Assembly: GCF_947492645.1 (NCBI RefSeq)
Contig: NZ_CANLMZ010000016.1
Span: forward strand, 62,001-126,000
Reading direction: 5' to 3'
Source: an uncultured Pontibacter sp.
GTDB taxonomy: Bacteria; Bacteroidota; Bacteroidia; Cytophagales; Hymenobacteraceae
Length of the DNA: 64,000 nucleotides
Part shown: positions 52,060 to 59,499 of the stretch, in pieces
Position numbering within the stretch: position 1 is the stretch's first letter
How the letters are laid out: every line of letters starts with the position of its first letter
Program-made: the position numbers and the translations under genes
The notes under the pieces: model-generated
Told to the model about the DNA's origin: nothing
Databases searched by the model: none
Seen by the model: only the letters and a program-made list of their open reading frames with translations

Positions 52060-52198
52060 AGTGGATAACTATAGGTAATTAACATAGTTATCCACAATTG
52101 TGCACAGGTAAAATATAGAGCAGCTATCTAAAAGTTGAAAGTGTAACAGGTTATCCACTTTGCACATTTCTGTTGCTAAAAAAGTTAGTTTTTGCACA
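52060..52198. other. cluster of DnaA-box sequences, candidate replication origin or DnaA-binding locus
   Basis: Within 139 bases: a perfect TTATCCACA at 52088-52096, TTTTGCACA (relaxed consensus) at 52190-52198, and three one-mismatch boxes: TTATCCACT on the minus strand at 52060-52068, TTGTGCACA at 52098-52106 and TTATCCACT at 52151-52159. The region is intergenic between divergent genes and has AT-rich sequence on its left (51940-52030). dnaA itself is not in the window, so oriC status is unproven. Confidence 0.5.
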
Positions 52199-52250
52199 GT
52201 TTTGTGTAAGGCAGGTAGTTTGTTACAAACCTCAGTAGCCGAATAGTTGT

Positions 52251-52258
52251 TACCTTTG
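52251..52258 (+). promoter_or_regulatory. TAnnTTTG -7 box (TACCTTTG) of the HDAC-family gene
   Basis: Exact -7 match ending five bases before the ATG at 52263, implying a leaderless transcript. The -33 box is not clear. Confidence 0.5.
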
Positions 52259-52262
52259 TGAT

Positions 52263-53165
52263 ATGCTGAAAATTGCCTGGTCTGATATATTTGCCCACAG
52301 CTTGCCAGAAGGCCACCGTTTCCCGATGGCTAAGTATGACCTGTTGCCTGAGCAACTGCTTTATGAAGGTACCATCACTACAGAAAACTTATTTGAGCCG
52401 CAACCGCTGCCCGAGCAGTTTATACTTGATACCCATGATGCCGAGTACTGGCGCCGCCTGAAGCACCTGGAGCTAACGCCCTCGGAAATTCGAAAGACAG
52501 GCTTTCCGTTGTCGGAGGAGCTGGTAAGCCGGGAAGTCGTAATTATGAACGGCACCTGGCAGGCTGCTTTGTTTGCGCTGCAGTATGGTGTGGGTATGAA
52601 CATTGCCGGTGGCACCCATCATGCTTTTACAGACAGGGGAGAGGGCTTTTGCCTGCTAAACGACATTGCCATTGCCGCGAACTGCCTTTTAAAGTATAAA
52701 AGCATCAACAGAATACTGGTTGTAGACCTGGATGTGCACCAGGGCAATGGTACAGCACAAATTTTCGCGAACGAGCCACGCGTGTTTACTTTTAGCATGC
52801 ATGGCGGCCACAATTACCCGTTTCACAAAGAGAAATCGGATCTGGATATACCCCTGGCCGAGGGTACCGACGATAAAACGTACTTAAACCTGCTAAAGCA
52901 CCACCTGCCACGCCTGCTAGACCAGCACGAGCCGGAGTTCGTGTTTTTCCAGTCGGGGGTGGATGTGCTGGCAACGGATAAATTGGGCAAATTAGGTATG
53001 AGTATAGCCGGCTGCAAAGAGCGCGACCGCACAGTATTGGAGCTATGCCGCCGCCACAACCTGCCTGTAACTATAAGTATGGGAGGAGGCTACTCTAAAC
53101 AGATTGCCCATATTGTAGAGGCGCATGCCAACACCTTCAGGCTGGCGCAGCAAGTATACTTTTAA
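52263..53165 (+). CDS. histone deacetylase family protein (acetoin-utilisation/AcuC-like)
   Basis: A 300-residue zinc amidohydrolase of the histone deacetylase superfamily. Zinc and catalytic signatures are visible: GGTHHA (His-His pair), NDIAIAA, DLDVHQGNGTA with the zinc Asp and His, SGVDVLATDKLG with the second Asp, and MSIAGC/GGGYS at the end. Length is as in bacterial class II-like deacetylases. Substrate may be acetylpolyamine or protein; unknown. The start follows a TACCTTTG box by five bases, and HRFPMAKYDLLPEQL fits family N-termini. Confidence 0.94.
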   Translation: MLKIAWSDIFAHSLPEGHRFPMAKYDLLPEQLLYEGTITTENLFEPQPLPEQFILDTHDAEYWRRLKHLELTPSEIRKTGFPLSEELVSREVVIMNGTWQAALFALQYGVGMNIAGGTHHAFTDRGEGFCLLNDIAIAANCLLKYKSINRILVVDLDVHQGNGTAQIFANEPRVFTFSMHGGHNYPFHKEKSDLDIPLAEGTDDKTYLNLLKHHLPRLLDQHEPEFVFFQSGVDVLATDKLGKLGMSIAGCKERDRTVLELCRRHNLPVTISMGGGYSKQIAHIVEAHANTFRLAQQVYF

Positions 53166-53279
53166 GCAATTTTAAATAACAGGTTGGCTTGATGACTGCT
53201 GAAGTATAAAACCTGTTGGTTTTCTTACGATCCTGAGAATCCTGGCCCTGCCAAGCAACAAGTATCGTTCAGCAATAGG

Positions 53280-53489
53280 CTAGTCTCTTGTTTTTAGCTT
53301 GTCGTCGGGGCGCTTGCGGCCGGGTATGATGCTGCGCAGCGCAATGTAGATGATAGGCGCGAGCGCAAGTACAAGTATAATGTAGAGTATCAGCTTCAGC
53401 GCTTTAAAGAACAGCGAAATAGCTATCGCCGAAAGTATAATAGAAACGATAAACAGGAGCCAGAACCTGATGTTGTCTTTTGTTATCAT
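53280..53489 (-). CDS. 69-residue membrane protein, unknown
   Basis: A small protein with two membrane segments (about 8-27 and 31-52) and a basic, soluble tail PGRKRPDDKLKTRD. No family recognised. It lies 73 bases downstream of another tiny membrane protein gene (53563-53739) on the same strand, and the two may form a unit. Confidence 0.65.
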   Translation of the reverse strand: MITKDNIRFWLLFIVSIILSAIAISLFFKALKLILYIILVLALAPIIYIALRSIIPGRKRPDDKLKTRD

Positions 53490-53562
53490 ACTTTAACTAT
53501 ACCTTTAAAACGGCTTCAGGGTTAAGAACAAGAAGGTAGTATTGCTTCAAAATGAGATTGCC

Positions 53563-53739
53563 CTAGTTGCCGGCCCGCTCTCCGGTAGCTATCCTCACGA
53601 AGTACATAAAGATCGGAAAAAAGAACAGCAGCAGCTGTGGCAAAGTAGACATCTCATTATTAGCAACCAGCAGTATGCTAACTACAGCTGTGGCAATGGC
53701 CAGGATAAGGTGCAGGCGGAGGGGCAGGAATCGGTTCAT
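53563..53739 (-). CDS. 58-residue membrane protein, unknown
   Basis: The frame starts with ATG at 53739: M-N-R-F-L-P-L-R-L-H then two hydrophobic segments (about residues 9-26 and 33-50) and a basic end RIATGERAGN. It is too short for ordinary gene callers but has a clean start, a plausible membrane topology and codon use like its neighbours. It is preferred to overlapping plus-strand frames, which are hydrophilic and low in quality. Function unknown. Confidence 0.55.
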   Translation of the reverse strand: MNRFLPLRLHLILAIATAVVSILLVANNEMSTLPQLLLFFFPIFMYFVRIATGERAGN

Positions 53740-53792
53740 GCGTTTTTATTTTTAAGATACTTCTTTTGAGTTAATTAGTCAACCAGGTTTTG

Positions 53793-54488
53793 CTATTTAT
53801 ACAGCACCAGCTGCCACCTGAAGGCCCACATCCACTTTAAAGTATAATTCTGGATACCTGCCTGCTGTACCAGCTCCTCCAGTTCTTCGCGCTTAAAAGC
53901 CCGCCATACTGAAAGCGGAGCATCGTTCTTTACCAGCCTTGATCCTGAGAAAGCAGCTGTAATATACTTAATAGAGTAATAGGCAAGCCAATGGCGGTGC
54001 AGGTCGTTGATGATAACTTTATACTTTGCCTGCTTGTAAAGCTGTCGGAACATTTGCACCAACTGCTTATCCGTAAAGTGATGGCAGAACAGGCTGCACA
54101 CCACCACATCATACTTTTGTAAAGCAAAAGCCCCCGAGAAAACATCGTATTGGTTTATACTTATCTCAGGGAATTCAGCGCAGCGGTTGCGGGCATACTG
54201 CACCATAAAATCGTTGGCATCTATCCCTTCCAGCTCTACTTTTATACTTTTGCGCCTTGTCCATTTGGCTATACTTTTAAGTGTGTCGCCGCCGCCGCAG
54301 CCTATATCTGCAATGCGCAAAGTATGATTTCCGTTTTTGGTGATTTGCTCCAGCGCATCCAGCACCACTTTGTGGCCGCCCAGCCAGTTGTTTATCACTT
54401 CGAGCTCAGCCAGGTTGCGGCGCAGTTCCTCACCCGATAAGGTAAGGTCGTCCATCAGTTCCGGCTCGTTAGACCTGTACTTCAGCAT
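53793..54488 (-). CDS. class I SAM methyltransferase of the polyketide operon
   Basis: A 231-residue methyltransferase, with the SAM-binding motif IADIGCGGGDTL (about residues 58-69), acidic loop LEGIDAND, and later VVVCSLFCHHF and VIINDLHRH. It is cytoplasmic. The ATG at 54488 lies inside the end of the type III polyketide synthase gene (20-base overlap), so the two are translationally coupled. By analogy with SrsB of the Streptomyces srs operon it probably O- or C-methylates the phenolic product of the synthase. An ATG 11 codons in is a possible later start. Confidence 0.92.
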   Translation of the reverse strand: MLKYRSNEPELMDDLTLSGEELRRNLAELEVINNWLGGHKVVLDALEQITKNGNHTLRIADIGCGGGDTLKSIAKWTRRKSIKVELEGIDANDFMVQYARNRCAEFPEISINQYDVFSGAFALQKYDVVVCSLFCHHFTDKQLVQMFRQLYKQAKYKVIINDLHRHWLAYYSIKYITAAFSGSRLVKNDAPLSVWRAFKREELEELVQQAGIQNYTLKWMWAFRWQLVLYK

Positions 54489-55587
54489 AGTGTACCTTTA
54501 GTAGCATCGACTCCAGGGTAAGGCCGGGGCCGAAAGCAAAGCTGAGGATAGGTTCGTTTTGCTCGTCTGGCGTCAATGTATCCATCAGCGCTTTCAGCAC
54601 AAACAGTACTGTGGCTGATGACATGTTGCCAAAGTCGCGCAGCACCTGGTAGGCAAAGCGGTTGTCGTTGCGCGTCATGCCTAATTCCTGCTCTATCACT
54701 TCTAATATGCGCCTGCCGCCGGGGTGTATGGCAAACAGCTTTATTTCCTCGGTAGTGGTTTTCAGGCCCTGCAGCAGCCGTTCGGTTAGTTCTTTTATAC
54801 CTTTCTTGATAAGGTCGGGCACATAGGAAGAGAGCGTCATCTCGAAGCCGGTATCGCCTATATGCCAGGTCATGTCGCGCTTGCCTGCTGGTGCCAGGTC
54901 GCAATGGAAGGACTGCAACTCCAGGCATACTTCCTGGCAGGGTAAGCCCTGCATAAGTACGGCAGCGGCGCCATCGCCAAACAAGGCATTCGAAACCAGG
55001 TGGTCCTGCTCAGCGTGCTTCTGAAAATGAATCGTACATATCTCAGTACAGATCAGCATTACTTTGGCCTCCGGGTTAGCTCTGCAAATAGAATCGGCGA
55101 GTTTGATGGCATTGAAAGCAGCGTAGCATCCCATAAAATTAACTGCGGTGCGCTGCACACAAGGCGATAGCTGCAGCCGTTCCACCAGTTCAATATCCAG
55201 GCCGGGGGCGTACATGCCGGTGCAGCTAACAGTTATCAGGTGGGTAAGCTCCTGCAAGGTTACAGCAGAGTTAGCCAGGCATTGGCGCACCGCATCTTCC
55301 GACAAATCAACCGCATGTTTGCGGTATAGCTCCATACGCTTTTGCACCGTCGGGAAAGGCTCTAGTGTTGGAGTGTTGGGGTAAAAAGTATACTCGCCGT
55401 TGCTGCGGGTATAATCCTGCAAAACACTATAGCGTTGGGTAATGCCAGAAACTCTGTATAGCGCTTTCAGCTTACGGGTCTGCTGCGCATCAAACTGCAG
55501 CGCTTCAGCCATAAAGTCGGCTACCTGCATTTGAGGTATTTTGTGGGGTGGGTTGGCAGTACCTATAGCGCAAATGTAGCTCTTCAT
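54469..55587 (-). CDS. type III polyketide synthase (chalcone/alkylresorcinol synthase-like)
   Basis: A 372-residue thiolase-fold enzyme. The catalytic triad is visible: Cys154 in NFMGCYAAFNA, His288 in FAIHPGGRRILE and Asn321 in GNMSSATVLFVL; the C-terminal GPGLTLE loop is also typical. The Pfam type III pair (N- and C-terminal chalcone synthase domains) fits. It likely condenses an acyl-CoA with malonyl-CoA to a phenolic lipid or pyrone. The ATG at 55587 was preferred over a GTG at 55620, whose 11 extra residues look random. The gene overlaps the methyltransferase and follows the flavoprotein gene by 125 bases. Confidence 0.93.
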   Translation of the reverse strand: MKSYICAIGTANPPHKIPQMQVADFMAEALQFDAQQTRKLKALYRVSGITQRYSVLQDYTRSNGEYTFYPNTPTLEPFPTVQKRMELYRKHAVDLSEDAVRQCLANSAVTLQELTHLITVSCTGMYAPGLDIELVERLQLSPCVQRTAVNFMGCYAAFNAIKLADSICRANPEAKVMLICTEICTIHFQKHAEQDHLVSNALFGDGAAAVLMQGLPCQEVCLELQSFHCDLAPAGKRDMTWHIGDTGFEMTLSSYVPDLIKKGIKELTERLLQGLKTTTEEIKLFAIHPGGRRILEVIEQELGMTRNDNRFAYQVLRDFGNMSSATVLFVLKALMDTLTPDEQNEPILSFAFGPGLTLESMLLKVHYAEVQV

Positions 55588-55712
55588 GTTTCGGGTAGTG
55601 TTAGTTGTTACGCATTGCACTTGTAGGGTTGTTTTTGCAAGATGGGGACTAAAAGTGTAGCAACAGGTAACGCATCTAAGTACGCAAGCAGTACTATAAT
55701 AGATATACTCCT

Positions 55713-56825
55713 TTAAAATGGCTGCCCATGAGTTTGGCGCATAATGTAGTTTACGGCGGCAGGCATGTATTTTAATACACCTACTGCTGCCTCAGATAAT
55801 ACAGGGCTCCCGAACAAGTGCTGCACGGTGCGCCCCAACCTCAGCCGGTTCTCAAACTGGTTTTTCCAGGCAAGGGTATAGCGTTGCTCAAGTTGTTGCC
55901 GGTTATGCCCGTTCTTAAAGTAATGTACAACTTCTTCTGCGGCTATTTTCCCTGCATGTATGGCCATAGCCATGCCGTTGCCGCACAAAGGGGTAATCAT
56001 GCCGGCAGCGTCGCCACACATCAGCATGTGCTCTTCTACACAGGTTTTGGTGGCAAAAGAAATCTCGTTTATGACTTCTGGTTTAGTGTACAGAAACTCA
56101 GCCTCTGAGAATATGTGCCGCAGGTGGGGGTTTTGGTGCAGTATTGCTTTCTCCAGGGCAGGTATGGTGCCGTACTGCTGCAGATTTTTACGGGTGGTGA
56201 GGTAACAGAAGCAGTAGCGGTTTTGCTCTATGGCAGAGATGCCGGCATAGCCATCCTTAAAGTTGTGCAGCGCTATCTGGTGTTTTGGCTGGGTGTAGTG
56301 CAGGTGGTACTTTACACCAATATACGGCGACCGCGACAAGAAAAACCTGCGCGATAGCTGCCGGTCAAGGTTGGTGCGTTTGCCATAAGCGCCAATCACA
56401 ATTTCGGAGGTTATTTTTTCGCCGTTTGCCAGCGCCAGGGTAAAGCAGTTATCTGCAAAAGAAACACTTTGCACAGTAGTGTTAAGCTTAAATTTTACAC
56501 CCTGTTGCTGTGCCAGCTGGTACAGGTAGTTGTCCAGGGTGTAGCGGCTTACCCCAAAGCCCCCCAAATCCAGGGCCGCCTCCAGCTTGTTGCCGTTGGG
56601 AGAGGTAAGTATAAAGGCAGAGATGCGAGCAGGAGCAAGTTGCTCGATGGCGACGCCGAGACTGTGCAGGTAAGGCAGTACCTCATTAGAAACATATTCG
56701 CCACAAACCCGATGGAATGGATAAGATTTTTTCTCGATAACTGTTACGGAGACCCCCTGGCGAACGAGCTTTAGTGCACAAGTTAAACCTGCCAAGCCAC
56801 CTCCTATGATTACTGCCTGCTCCAA
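55713..56825 (-). CDS. FAD-dependent oxidoreductase (geranylgeranyl-reductase/PHBH-like) of the polyketide operon
   Basis: A 370-residue flavoprotein with the FAD-binding GGGLAGLTCALKL near the start, the RVCGEYVSNEVL and GGFGVSRYTLD motifs and the second FAD motif GDAAGMITPLCGNGMAMAI near residue 285. The family includes aromatic hydroxylases and geranylgeranyl reductases; in srs-type operons such an enzyme hydroxylates the phenolic lipid towards a quinone. The gene starts with TTG at 56825, because a stop lies just upstream in frame and no ATG is available. Confidence 0.9.
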   Translation of the reverse strand: MEQAVIIGGGLAGLTCALKLVRQGVSVTVIEKKSYPFHRVCGEYVSNEVLPYLHSLGVAIEQLAPARISAFILTSPNGNKLEAALDLGGFGVSRYTLDNYLYQLAQQQGVKFKLNTTVQSVSFADNCFTLALANGEKITSEIVIGAYGKRTNLDRQLSRRFFLSRSPYIGVKYHLHYTQPKHQIALHNFKDGYAGISAIEQNRYCFCYLTTRKNLQQYGTIPALEKAILHQNPHLRHIFSEAEFLYTKPEVINEISFATKTCVEEHMLMCGDAAGMITPLCGNGMAMAIHAGKIAAEEVVHYFKNGHNRQQLEQRYTLAWKNQFENRLRLGRTVQHLFGSPVLSEAAVGVLKYMPAAVNYIMRQTHGQPF

Positions 56826-56960
56826 TGGTTTTTAAAACTTTTTGATATACGTAAAATGCAATTGTAAATGCTGTTTTTTAGTGAACGCACCTTTTTAGGG
56901 GTGTATAATACAAGAACAAATTATTTGTGTAGACGTTTTAATAAAGTGGAACGACTTTTG

Positions 56961-56968
56961 TAACTTTG
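56961..56968 (+). promoter_or_regulatory. TAnnTTTG -7 box (TAACTTTG) of the T9SS-tail gene
   Basis: Exact -7 match 22 bases before the ATG at 56991, with TTTTA about 20 bases upstream as a weak -33 box. Confidence 0.5.
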
Positions 56969-56990
56969 AAGAAGGATTTTACTTACATAC

Positions 56991-57365
56991 ATGAAAAAAT
57001 TTATACTTACGCTCTTTACCATTTCAACGGTGCTTTTAGCGCAGGCACAGGCCAGGACATCTGTCGTGGGGCCGGTGCAGCCAGCCGAAAAAGCCGTTGG
57101 GGTAATTCAGGATGAGGAAGAACTTGCGATTTACCCGAACCCGAGTAATGGCGTTTTTACTATATCGGTGTCTAACTTGCCTGCTAAAAAGGCAGAGTTA
57201 CGCATCATAAACGTTATCGGTAACGAGATTTACCACGAAACGTTGACACGCGGCGAAGGGGTGTTTACAAAAACAATAGACCTTTCTGGAAAAGCAAAAG
57301 GACTTTATTACGTGAAGTTAGAAACAGATACCTATAGTTCTGTTAGACGAGTAGTTATAAAGTAA
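56991..57365 (+). CDS. small secreted protein consisting mainly of a type IX sorting domain
   Basis: A 124-residue protein with a signal peptide (1-20, ending AQAQ), a linker of about 20 residues and then a complete type A sorting domain (residues 48-124): EELAIYPNPSNGVFTISV, ELRIINVIGNEIY, GLYYVKLETDTYS and a basic RRVVIK end. Sorting domains normally follow a large cargo; here almost none is present. The protein may be a processed remnant, a decoy or a surface protein in its own right. Confidence 0.85.
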   Translation: MKKFILTLFTISTVLLAQAQARTSVVGPVQPAEKAVGVIQDEEELAIYPNPSNGVFTISVSNLPAKKAELRIINVIGNEIYHETLTRGEGVFTKTIDLSGKAKGLYYVKLETDTYSSVRRVVIK

Positions 57366-57384
57366 CTATAAATAGCTATGCAGC

Positions 57385-57424
57385 AAAGGCGGCAGTTCCT
57401 GAAAAGGAGCTGCCGCCTTTTTTA
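57385..57424 (+). terminator. terminator of the T9SS-tail gene
   Basis: AAAGGCGGCAG...CC pairs with GG..CTGCCGCCTTT, followed by TTTT, about 20 bases after the stop. Confidence 0.85.
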
Positions 57425-57474
57425 TTTAACAAAAACCTTACAATTGTGCCTGCGCGCAAGCAACTTGATTTTCT

Positions 57475-57482
57475 TATATTTG
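57475..57482 (+). promoter_or_regulatory. TAnnTTTG -7 box (TATATTTG) of the PhoD-like gene
   Basis: Exact -7 match 29 bases before the ATG at 57512; the -33 box is not clear. Confidence 0.5.
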
Positions 57483-57511
57483 CCTGCTACTAAAATATTT
57501 TACACAAACCA

Positions 57512-58534
57512 ATGCGTACCAACTACACCCCTTTGCAGCTGCTGGCTTTCTTGCTGCTTATACTTGGCGGCTGCCAGAAGCCGGCCGCAACTCAAACTCA
57601 AACCCCTATCACCACACTTGCATTCGGCTCTTGTAACCGCGAAGATCTGCCGCAACCCCTGTGGGAGCCTATCAACCAAAATAAGCCGCAAGTATGGGTA
57701 TGGTTAGGCGATAACATTTACGGCGACTCTTACGACATGAATGTGCTGCGCCAAAAGTATGACAAGGTAAAAGCAGAGCCGGGTTATCAGCAGTTAATGG
57801 CAACCTCAGATATAATAGGCGTGTGGGATGACCATGACTATGGTTTGAATGACGGTGGCAAGGAATTTACGATGCGCAAGGAAAGTGCTCAGGTTTTCTG
57901 GGACTTTATAGGTGAGCCTGCCCAAAGCCCACGCCGTACCCAGGAAGGTGTTTACAGTTCGCATACCTATGGGCCTAAAGGCAAACAAGTAAAGGTTATT
58001 TTACTGGATAGCCGCTACCACCGCGACTCACTAGCCCGCATAAACAGAGAATACCAGATAAACCGCACCGGCGATATATTAGGAGAGGAGCAATGGCGCT
58101 GGCTGGAGCAGGAACTAAAGCACAGCAAAGCTGCCATAAACATTATCGGCAATGGCATACAAGTGCTGCCCGAGGAGCAGGTGTTTGAAAAGTGGGCAAA
58201 TTTTCCGGCGGCACGCAAGCGCCTCCTGGATATGGTTGCTGCCTCTAATGCGAAAGGGGTTATACTATTAAGCGGCGACCGCCACATTGCAGAGATATCC
58301 AAAACAGACCTGCCAGGCATGAGCTACCCCCTTTACGAAATTACCAGCAGCGGGCTTACCCATGTATACAGCGGCGCAGCCAAGGAGCCCAACCAGTACA
58401 GAGTAGGCGAGCTAATAAAGAAGCTGAACTTTGGTGTGCTTAATTTTAACTGGAACAAAGAGCAAGTAGCAGTAGAAATGCTGATAAAAGGCGAGAACGA
58501 TACAATACTGCTTAAAGAAACCGTAGTATATTAA
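57512..58534 (+). CDS. PhoD-like alkaline phosphatase family lipoprotein
   Basis: A 340-residue lipoprotein, signal ending ILGGC (Cys21). The metallophosphoesterase signatures of the PhoD family follow in order: FGSCNREDLP, WLGDNIYGD, WDDHDYGLND and SGDRHIAEIS. Substrates of such enzymes are phosphomonoesters or phosphodiesters; the protein is anchored at the periplasmic face or cell surface. It has its own promoter and terminator. Confidence 0.9.
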   Translation: MRTNYTPLQLLAFLLLILGGCQKPAATQTQTPITTLAFGSCNREDLPQPLWEPINQNKPQVWVWLGDNIYGDSYDMNVLRQKYDKVKAEPGYQQLMATSDIIGVWDDHDYGLNDGGKEFTMRKESAQVFWDFIGEPAQSPRRTQEGVYSSHTYGPKGKQVKVILLDSRYHRDSLARINREYQINRTGDILGEEQWRWLEQELKHSKAAINIIGNGIQVLPEEQVFEKWANFPAARKRLLDMVAASNAKGVILLSGDRHIAEISKTDLPGMSYPLYEITSSGLTHVYSGAAKEPNQYRVGELIKKLNFGVLNFNWNKEQVAVEMLIKGENDTILLKETVVY

Positions 58535-58554
58535 ACATACACCAGACTATACTT

Positions 58555-58590
58555 TACAAAAGCGGCCTTACATGTAAGGTTGCTTTTGTA
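58555..58590 (+). terminator. terminator of the PhoD-like gene
   Basis: ACAAAAGC..CCTTACA pairs with TGTAAGG..GCTTTTGT around a palindromic centre, 20 bases beyond the stop. Confidence 0.8.
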
Positions 58591-58812
58591 TACCCGTAAT
58601 TTTAGAGATCCTGCTTTGGGTGCAGCAGGCTGCATAAAGTATAAGTCCAGTTCAAAACGCCTGATTTTCTGAGATATATTTTTTCCTGGATTAAACCTTT
58701 GAGCGTTCTTACAGTCAAAAACATGCTAACAGCAAAATTGACTCTCTGTATGGTACAGGAGGCAATACCAAATCTCAGGCTAAAGTTGATCTCATAAGTG
58801 TTTGTTGATCTA

Positions 58813-58855
58813 GGAACCCTGCCAGACGTAACGTTTGGTAGGGTTTCGCTTTTTA
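58813..58855 (+). other. orphan terminator-like hairpin in a gene-free gap
   Basis: AACCCTGCCAGACGT pairs with ACGTTTGGTAGGGTT and is followed by TCGCTTTTTAT. No gene ends at it; a 24-codon frame (ATG at 58722, stop before 58800) precedes it. The 58591-58812 stretch otherwise holds nothing I can name. A small RNA or peptide gene is possible. Confidence 0.4.
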
Positions 58856-58894
58856 TGGCGCTCTATACTGTTGGGTAAGTATGGATGTGCCTAT

Positions 58895-59245
58895 TTATTT
58901 TTTTTCAGGCAGGATGGTTTTCGGAATATACCCGGTTAAAACCGAAGAGTCTTTTCTAATGCGGGCCTGCACAAAAATGGCGTCTGAAGTATCTAACACA
59001 TGAATACTCTGAGAGGTATCGAAAGAAGCAAGCGATGCGCTTTGGAAATCCGGTTTGGCGTACAGTTGGCCAGCAATAAGAGGTTTGGTCGCTAAAAGTA
59101 CTTCAGCAGGGAGAGGAGCTTCTGTGCCTGTTTCACTGGCTACAGTAGCCTCTGACGTATCATGTTCTATCGTGCCACGGCTGTTTTCGCGGCATGAAGA
59201 GTTAAGTACAAGGGCTATAATACCAGTAAGTATAAGTTTCCTCAT
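58895..59245 (-). CDS. small lipoprotein with SH3-like domain
   Basis: A 116-residue lipoprotein, signal ending LNSSC (Cys18). A Ser/Thr/Glu-rich linker leads to a 65-residue beta domain (residues 50-112) with the SH3-like pattern GQLYAKPDFQSASLASFDTSQSI, VLDTSDAIFVQARI and GYIPKTIL. Such domains bind cell-wall peptides in bacteria. Function inferred from fold only. Confidence 0.7.
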   Translation of the reverse strand: MRKLILTGIIALVLNSSCRENSRGTIEHDTSEATVASETGTEAPLPAEVLLATKPLIAGQLYAKPDFQSASLASFDTSQSIHVLDTSDAIFVQARIRKDSSVLTGYIPKTILPEKK

Positions 59246-59364
59246 GTTCAGGTATGTATACCAGGGTGTATACAGTTAGGTTTTGTGATTTACGCTATTT
59301 TAGATCTTCTTTTGGTAAACGACTTTAAGGGTTATACTTATAACCATGGGACTCTTGTAAGTTG

Positions 59365-59436
59365 TGGCCCTGCCAGGAATCGAACCTGGATCTAAAGTTT
59401 AGGAAACTTCTATTCTATCCATTGAACTACAGGGCC
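59365..59436 (-). tRNA. tRNA-Arg (anticodon CCT)
   Basis: The 72-base minus-strand cloverleaf has acceptor GGCCCTG/CAGGGCC, D-arm TAGTTCAATGGATAGAATA, anticodon loop TTCCTAA giving CCT, and T-arm CCAGGTTCGATTCCTGG. CCA is not encoded. Confidence 0.95.
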
Positions 59437-59458
59437 AATCGAAACTGGATTACGAAAG

Positions 59459-59489
59459 CAAATTTAAGCCAATTAAACTATTGTGCAAA
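59459..59489 (-). promoter_or_regulatory. promoter of tRNA-Arg: TTTG-N19-TAAATTTG
   Basis: On the minus strand TTTG (59489-59486), exactly 19 bases, then TAAATTTG (59466-59459), about 23 bases before the tRNA. This is a consensus Bacteroidetes promoter. Confidence 0.75.
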
Positions 59490-59499
59490 GTATTGTGTG

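Noticed and set aside
53542..53769. 75- and 62-codon plus-strand frames
   Set aside because: Hydrophilic and low in quality; the opposite strand has a better 58-residue membrane protein.
59365..59436. tRNA-Arg as insertion site of an integrative element
   Set aside because: No partial tRNA repeat, integrase gene or composition break was found beside it.
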